A DNA stretch of 10,614 bases from Candidatus Sericytochromatia bacterium (lineage in GTDB: Bacteria > Cyanobacteriota > Sericytochromatia > UBA7694). The stretch is from assembly GCA_913773825.1 (NCBI GenBank), contig CAJYHH010000426.1, forward strand, positions 1 through 10,614. Reading direction: 5' to 3'. The notes beneath the pieces were generated by a model. It was given only the letters and a program-made list of their open reading frames with translations. It had not been told where the DNA came from and searched no databases. The translations under genes were made by a program, and so were the position numbers. Below are positions 6,456-10,614 of this stretch, one piece after another; position 1 is the stretch's first letter; every line of letters begins with the position of its first letter.

Positions 6456-9400
6456 GTGTTTTATGCGGGTTCACCTTTTCCTGTTTTCCCTTTTGTTGCT
6501 CTTACTTACGGCTTCAGGTGCCACTGCTCAGCAGCGGGGCGATAAACTGGTTTTGTCTTCTTTTCAGAGTTTGTATGAGCTCAGCCCACATCTGGAGATA
6601 CTTGAAGATCCGCTAGGTGACTGGCGTTTTCAGGATCTGCCTCAGAAACAGTTTAAGCCGGTCACAGAAGACGTTCCCAATCTGGGCTTTTCGCGTTCGG
6701 CATTCTGGTTTCGCTTTACGATTCGCAATCCAGGTCGGATTTCTCAAGACTGGTTGCTTGAATTAGGCCATCCCAATATTGATTATGTGACGCTTTATCG
6801 GCCCCAATACAGCAACTATGTGCCCAGCTCAACTGGCCGGAGATACCCTTTTGCTCAGCGAGAGCTTAAACATCGTAATTTTGTCTTTCCGCTTTCACTC
6901 CCGCCCGAAACAGAACAGACTTTTTATTTGCGGGTTAAAAACTCCACAGCTTATTTTGTTCCACTTACCCTGAGTTCGCCCTTGAACTTTTTAGAGCATG
7001 AGCGCAATACTCAACTGGCTTTTGGCTTTTATTACGGTCTGATTCTGGTCATGATCGTCTATAACTTTGTGCTTTGGCGCTCAACCAAAGACTATAGTTA
7101 TTTTCACTATCTTTTTACTCTGTTGTTTTTGCACGGCATCTTTTTGCTGATTAACAACGGCCTGAGTTATGAATATCTTTGGCCTAAGGCGATTTGGTGG
7201 AACAACCACTGTATTGGCTTTACTCTCGGAATGGCGATTGGCTGGATGACCCAGTTTGCTCAGAGTTTTCTGAGGTTAAAGGTCAGGTTGCCAAGATTTA
7301 ATTTGATCTTGTCGTTTTTAAAATGGACAGGTTTTACCCTGTCGTTTTTTAATCTGTTTCCCGATAGTTCCTTGCTCAGCCATCTTTCGGTCTATTGGGT
7401 GCTTAAAGTCGGGGTGGCAGCGATTGTTGGGATCTGGATTTCGGCTTTATTGCTCTGGATTAGAGGCAGCCGTTCTGCACGTTTTTTCCTGATTGCCTGG
7501 TCGTCACTGTTGCTCGGTGGTTTTATAGCCGGGCTTTCGACGTTTGGGATTTTGCCGACCTGGAGCATTACGCCTTATCTTTTACAAATTGGCGCCGCAA
7601 TTAATGTTTTGTTGCTGTCATTGGCTTTAGGTGACAGATTGCGCCGCAGCCGCAAAGAAATTCTGGCGGCTCATGAAGCCAAATTGGTGCAGGAACAAAT
7701 GGCCAAACAAGCCCAGGAGCGTATGGTGGCTCACTTACAAAAGCTGGATAAACTCAAAGACGAGTTTATGGCCAATGTCTCACATGAGCTTCGCACACCG
7801 CTGAATGGGATTATTGGCATCAGTGAGTCGATGCTGGATGGTGCAACCGGGACGATGAATCAGACTCAGCGCTATAATCTTTCGCTGGTTGTGGCTGCAG
7901 GCCGGAGACTGTTTCATCTGGTTTCAGACTTAATTGATTTTTCTCAGCTTAAACATCGCGAGATCCGGTTAAACCCTCGGCCTGTCTGGCTACGTGAAGT
8001 AGTCGATGTGGTGCTTAAGCTTTCAACCCCTTTGGTCGGAACAAAATCTTTGCGGCTGATTAACGACATTCCGGCTGATGCGCCGCCCATTCAGGCCGAT
8101 GAAGATCGCTTGCAGCAGATTTTGCATAATCTAATTGGCAATGCGATTAAATTTACCGGCTCAGGTGAGATTCGCGTTAGTGCTGAAGTTAAGCGCCAGT
8201 TTTTAGACATCACCGTTTCTGACACCGGCCCTGGAATTCAAGCTGCAGATCATGAGCGAATTTTTGAGTCGTTTGAACAAGCTGATGGCTCAATTACGCG
8301 TGAGCACAGTGGTTCTGGTCTGGGGCTGGCGATCACGCGCCAGTTAGTTGAGTTACATGGTGGCCACATTCGGGTTGATTCCAGTCCGGGACAGGGTTCA
8401 CGTTTTCATTTTTTAATGCCCTTAGCTGCTGAACGCGAAGGCTTTAGCGGGAATAAACCGGCTGATAAACGCCAATTGTTTATGGGCACAAAAGATCTGA
8501 CCTTAGAGCCTGTGCAGGTTGCTGAAGATGCGGCTGATGAAAACACTTTCCGGATTCTGATTGTGGATGATGAGCCTGTTAACTTACAGGTTTTGGTCAA
8601 TATGCTTTCGATTCAGAAATACGCTGTTACCCGTGCCCTAAGCGGGGCTGAAGCTTTAGCGGCTCTTGACCGCCAGACTTATGATTTAGTCTTGTTAGAT
8701 GTCATGATGCCGCATATGTCAGGCTATGAAGTCTGTGAAGCGATCCGTGAGCGTTACCCGGCTAACGAGCTGCCAGTTGTGTTTTTAACCGCTCGGAATC
8801 AAGTCACAGATTTAGTTCAGGGTTTTGAAACCGGTGCCAATGATTATCTGACCAAGCCAGTTGCTAAAAATGAATTATTAGCGCGTATCAAAACGCATAT
8901 TCATCTCAGCAAGCTTAACTTGTCATATGCCCGCTTTGTTCCTGATGAATTTCTGAGATTTTTAGGCCGAGAAAGTATTTTGGATGTTCAGTTAGGTGAT
9001 CAGGTTCAGCAGGAAATGACCGTGATGTTTTCGGATATTCGCAGCTTTACAGCGCTTTCAGAACAGCTTTCACCCAAAGAAAATTTTGACTTTCTGAATG
9101 AATATTTAAGCCGGATTTCGCCTGTCATCCGTATTCATGAAGGCTTTATTGATAAATATATCGGCGATGGCGTCATGGCGCTGTTTCCCCATCGTGCTCA
9201 AGATGCCTTAGATGCTTCGATGGATATGCTAGAAGAGCTCTCTGTGTTTAATCAAGACCGGGCAGATCAGTTTTTACCCCCGATTCAAGTGGGTATTGGT
9301 TTGCACTCCGGCATGCTGATGCTGGGCACAATCGGAGAGTCTGAACGGATGGAAGGCACGGTGATCAGTGATGCGGTGAACACCGCTGCTCGTATGGAAG

Positions 9401-9771
9401 GTCTGACTAAACTCTATGGCACGACTTTGATTCTGAGTGAACAGACTCTGGCTCGTCTGGATGAGCCAGATAAATATCCGATTCGCTATCTTGGGCAAGT
9501 CAGGGTAAAAGGCAAAAGCCAGATCACGGGTATTTATGAAGTGCTTGAAGATTTCCTGATGCCTGATTACCAGCTCAAATATAAAACGCTGGCAACTTTT
9601 GAAGCCGCTGTTAAAGCTTATTTTGAGCGTGAGCTGCAGCAGGCCCAGGAGGGTTTTAAAGCCGTGCTGGACATTAATCCGGATGATCAGGCCGCTCGTT
9701 ATTATCTCGGCCGCTGTGAGCGTTTTTTACAGCAGGGTCTGCCTGCTGATGTCAGTCCTGAATTTGTCTAG
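6454..9771 (+). CDS. 7TMR-DISM hybrid histidine kinase - receiver - class III adenylate cyclase
   Basis: A 1105-residue membrane sensor that likely turns an envelope signal into phosphotransfer and cAMP synthesis. Order seen: signal peptide (about 1-26); 7TMR-DISM extracellular domain (about 40-175); seven hydrophobic segments (about 189-392); charged coiled coil (395-438); HisKA with His444 in NVSHELRTPLNG; ATPase domain with N box (NLIGNAIKFT), DTGPGI and GSGLGLAI (about 545-660); receiver (about 700-815) with Asp705/Asp706, phosphoacceptor Asp749 and Lys801; cyclase (about 850-1030) with metal-binding Asp861 and Asp905, base-selecting Lys901 and Thr969, Asn976 and Arg980; and a TPR-like tail (about 1049-1090). 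All catalytic residues looked for are present. Lys plus Thr is the class IIIb adenylate cyclase pattern. The ATG at 6463 (M4) is an equally good or better start, giving a cleaner signal peptide (MRVHLFLF...). No Shine-Dalgarno is visible for either. It is transcribed alone, divergent from the repeat protein. Ligand unknown. Confidence 0.93.
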   Translation: MCFMRVHLFLFSLLLLLLTASGATAQQRGDKLVLSSFQSLYELSPHLEILEDPLGDWRFQDLPQKQFKPVTEDVPNLGFSRSAFWFRFTIRNPGRISQDWLLELGHPNIDYVTLYRPQYSNYVPSSTGRRYPFAQRELKHRNFVFPLSLPPETEQTFYLRVKNSTAYFVPLTLSSPLNFLEHERNTQLAFGFYYGLILVMIVYNFVLWRSTKDYSYFHYLFTLLFLHGIFLLINNGLSYEYLWPKAIWWNNHCIGFTLGMAIGWMTQFAQSFLRLKVRLPRFNLILSFLKWTGFTLSFFNLFPDSSLLSHLSVYWVLKVGVAAIVGIWISALLLWIRGSRSARFFLIAWSSLLLGGFIAGLSTFGILPTWSITPYLLQIGAAINVLLLSLALGDRLRRSRKEILAAHEAKLVQEQMAKQAQERMVAHLQKLDKLKDEFMANVSHELRTPLNGIIGISESMLDGATGTMNQTQRYNLSLVVAAGRRLFHLVSDLIDFSQLKHREIRLNPRPVWLREVVDVVLKLSTPLVGTKSLRLINDIPADAPPIQADEDRLQQILHNLIGNAIKFTGSGEIRVSAEVKRQFLDITVSDTGPGIQAADHERIFESFEQADGSITREHSGSGLGLAITRQLVELHGGHIRVDSSPGQGSRFHFLMPLAAEREGFSGNKPADKRQLFMGTKDLTLEPVQVAEDAADENTFRILIVDDEPVNLQVLVNMLSIQKYAVTRALSGAEALAALDRQTYDLVLLDVMMPHMSGYEVCEAIRERYPANELPVVFLTARNQVTDLVQGFETGANDYLTKPVAKNELLARIKTHIHLSKLNLSYARFVPDEFLRFLGRESILDVQLGDQVQQEMTVMFSDIRSFTALSEQLSPKENFDFLNEYLSRISPVIRIHEGFIDKYIGDGVMALFPHRAQDALDASMDMLEELSVFNQDRADQFLPPIQVGIGLHSGMLMLGTIGESERMEGTVISDAVNTAARMEGLTKLYGTTLILSEQTLARLDEPDKYPIRYLGQVRVKGKSQITGIYEVLEDFLMPDYQLKYKTLATFEAAVKAYFERELQQAQEGFKAVLDINPDDQAARYYLGRCERFLQQGLPADVSPEFV

Positions 9772-9809
9772 GCGGCTAATGTTTGTCTCAAGACCTGTTG
9801 GAGATTAGT

Positions 9810-9823
9810 CAAACAGCTGTTTG
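9810..9823. repeat. Perfect 14-bp palindrome CAAACAGCTGTTTG
   Basis: A perfect palindrome 38 bases after the stop of the hybrid sensor gene, in the intergenic stretch 9772-10100. It has no T run after it, so it is not an intrinsic terminator. A dimeric DNA-binding protein site is possible, but it is far from the rlpA promoter (over 200 bases). Confidence 0.4.
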
Positions 9824-9842
9824 GTATAGCTCGCAAAAAATG

Positions 9843-9870
9843 ATTATGAAAATTTTCGGATTTTCATAAT
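9843..9870. repeat. AT-rich hairpin with perfect 11-bp stem
   Basis: ATTATGAAAAT (9843-9853) and ATTTTCATAAT (9860-9870) are perfectly complementary around a TTTCGG loop, and two more pairs (one G-T) can be added outside. The plus strand has an A6 run just before the stem (9835-9840) and no T run after it. On the minus strand the stem is followed after CA by T6, so it resembles a weak terminator for leftward transcription. No leftward gene is seen here apart from the possible one at the right edge, so an operator or mRNA 3'-end stabiliser is also possible. Confidence 0.45.
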
Positions 9871-9925
9871 TACTGAGTCTGAATGGGCCTGTTCAGCGAC
9901 TCTAAACCGGTTTTAGGATCGGCCT

Positions 9926-9951
9926 GCCAGATCCCTGAGAATGGCTTTTTT
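9926..9951 (+). terminator. Weak candidate terminator of the hybrid sensor gene
   Basis: GCCA (9926-9929) can pair with TGGC (9942-9945), directly followed by T6 (9946-9951). The 4-bp stem is short and the loop is 12 bases. A competing stem (GGATC 9916-9920 with GATCC 9930-9934) lies just upstream. It is the only plus-strand stem followed by a T run after the hybrid sensor gene, but it is too weak to be confident. Confidence 0.2.
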
Positions 9952-9978
9952 AGGCTTTAAATCTAGACTATTTTAAGC

Positions 9979-10039
9979 GATACAGGCCGGTCTTTTGGCG
10001 CTGTGCTTGACTTCTGGTCGGGTTTGCCGAGGCTGTATC
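9979..10039. repeat. GATACAG / CTGTATC inverted repeat upstream of rlpA promoter
   Basis: GATACAG (9979-9985) and CTGTATC (10033-10039) are exact inverted copies 47 bases apart, the right one ending four bases before the rlpA -35 box. The region between them is GC-richer with several GGC/GCC runs. It could be a pair of regulator half-sites allowing looping, or chance. The rest of 9772-10100 holds no gene that I can see. Confidence 0.25.
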
Positions 10040-10042
10040 TTG

Positions 10043-10071
10043 TGGCCAGGGACACATTTGATCAGTATAAT
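10043..10071 (+). promoter_or_regulatory. Sigma-70-type promoter of rlpA
   Basis: A perfect -10 box TATAAT (10066-10071) lies 17 bases after TGGCCA (10043-10048), which matches four of six -35 positions. Transcription would start near 10078, leaving a leader of about 23 bases. This is the best promoter in the window. Confidence 0.7.
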
Positions 10072-10086
10072 GCAGTCATATCCTTG

Positions 10087-10093
10087 AAAGGAG
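10087..10093 (+). promoter_or_regulatory. Shine-Dalgarno site of rlpA
   Basis: AAAGGAG lies 7 bases before the ATG at 10101, an ideal spacing. It fixes the rlpA start and contrasts with the lack of such a site before the TPR, hybrid sensor and MCP genes. Confidence 0.85.
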
Positions 10094-10100
10094 TCACCCC

Positions 10101-10547
10101 ATGCGACAATTAACAAAGCCTTTTTTGTTTTTAAGTCTGCTGCTTGCTGGTGCCAGTCTGGCGCCCAGGCCGGTGACCGCTTCTTTATTGCCGGTTCGGG
10201 AAGGCCTGGCCTCTTATTATGGCCCTAAATTCCACGGCAAATGCTGCACCGCCAGCGGTGAAACCGTCAATATGTATTCACTGACTGCAGCTCATCGCAC
10301 TTTGCCTTTTGGCTCTCGCGTCAGAGTGACGAATTTGCGCAATCGCCGCAGCATTGTTGTCCGGATTAATGACCGTGGGCCTTATTACGGCAGCCGGATT
10401 ATTGACCTGTCTAAAACCGCATTTGATCGCATTGCTTTAAAAGATAAAGGCGTCATCAAAGTCCGACTGGATTTGATCTCAGTACCCAACCGCAGGGCTG
10501 AACTTCCCGTCATACCTGCGATGTTTATGCCTGACCTCAGACCCTAG
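10101..10547 (+). CDS. rlpA: Short RlpA-like double-psi beta-barrel protein
   Basis: A 148-residue exported protein of the RlpA family, whose characterised members are septal or cell-envelope lytic transglycosylases that cut peptidoglycan strands lacking stem peptides. Seen: signal peptide (1 to about 27; Lys/Arg start, Leu-rich core, VTA cleavage-type motif), then the double-psi beta-barrel domain (about 34-128) with GLASYYG (35-41), FHG (44-46), TASGE (50-54), LTAAHRTLPFG (61-71), RVTNL, VRINDRGP (87-94) and RIIDLS (99-104). The conserved His65, Asp91 and Asp102 are present. There is no lipobox cysteine (LLAGAS where E. coli RlpA has a Cys) and no C-terminal SPOR domain, so it is probably soluble in the periplasm or secreted, and would not be targeted to septal glycan by SPOR. 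Two adjacent cysteines (48-49) replace the usual basic or polar residues before TASGE. It has its own promoter and Shine-Dalgarno site. Confidence 0.92.
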   Translation: MRQLTKPFLFLSLLLAGASLAPRPVTASLLPVREGLASYYGPKFHGKCCTASGETVNMYSLTAAHRTLPFGSRVRVTNLRNRRSIVVRINDRGPYYGSRIIDLSKTAFDRIALKDKGVIKVRLDLISVPNRRAELPVIPAMFMPDLRP

Positions 10548-10612
10548 TCTGATTTAGTTTTATCGCCGGCTTGGGACTGATGATCGCGCTTATGGCTCCA
10601 GCCTGAACAGGC
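10544..10612 (-). CDS. Possible C-terminal tail of a convergent gene (5' part beyond window)
   Basis: On the minus strand one frame is open from the right edge to a TAG at 10544-10546, coding a hydrophilic, charged tail ending HKRDHQSQAGDKTKSD. It would overlap the rlpA stop by four bases, a common convergent arrangement. With only 22 codons visible, and another minus frame also open across this stretch, it could be chance. No family can be named. Confidence 0.25.
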   Translation of the reverse strand, partial: ACSGWSHKRDHQSQAGDKTKSD

Positions 10613-10614
10613 CT

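Noticed and set aside
8406..8600. 64-codon minus-strand frame inside the hybrid sensor gene
   Set aside because: Antisense to the kinase-receiver linker, with no ribosome site or family resemblance.
9599..9808. 69-codon plus-strand frame running past the hybrid sensor stop
   Set aside because: Mostly a frame-shifted copy of the TPR-like tail; no ribosome site or convincing protein features.
9843..9870. AT-rich hairpin as the rho-independent terminator of the hybrid sensor gene
   Set aside because: The stem is almost all A/T and no T run follows on the plus strand, so it is listed as an inverted repeat only.

Overview
The window comes from a Gram-negative, probably motile bacterium of roughly balanced base composition. 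The evidence is a chemotaxis adaptation cluster, an RlpA-type periplasmic protein, a signal-peptide-bearing 7TM sensor kinase and ordinary bacterial promoter and Shine-Dalgarno signals. I cannot assign a species or phylum from the sequence. Sensor, kinase and class III cyclase fused in one chain are known from spirochaetes, cyanobacteria-related lineages and some proteobacteria, so this does not settle it. There are no mobile elements, CRISPR arrays, tRNAs or rRNAs.

Layout. Positions 1-3317 hold a minus-strand chemotaxis run read in the order cheB, cheR, methyl-accepting chemotaxis protein (MCP). cheB and cheR overlap by 11 bases, cheR and the MCP gene are 77 bases apart, and the MCP gene runs off the left edge. 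A 153-base divergent spacer separates cheB from a plus-strand gene (3471-5162) for a TPR protein with a C-terminal GT-B glycosyltransferase-like domain. That gene converges on a minus-strand gene (5288-6271) for an unrecognised protein built of three 95-residue repeats, with a strong bidirectional terminator hairpin between them. A second divergent spacer leads to a plus-strand gene (6454-9771) for a very large hybrid sensor: extracellular domain, 7TM module, histidine kinase, receiver, adenylate cyclase, C-terminal TPR-like tail. A 329-base intergenic stretch with several inverted repeats and a good promoter precedes a short rlpA-like gene (10101-10547). The last bases may hold the tail of a convergent gene.

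How the genes fit together. CheR and CheB add and remove methyl groups on receptor glutamates, and the neighbouring MCP with a CHASE3-like sensor domain is their likely substrate. No cheA, cheW or cheY is visible, though they may lie beyond the left edge. The hybrid sensor probably converts an envelope signal into phosphotransfer and cAMP output. Links between the chemotaxis block and the TPR-glycosyltransferase, the repeat protein or RlpA are positional only.

Most worth a second look: the CheB receiver domain, which has lost two normally conserved active-site residues; the three-fold repeat protein of unknown function; the one-chain sensor-kinase-receiver-cyclase with an operator-like inverted repeat over its putative promoter; and repeated motifs in the chemotaxis intergenic regions.
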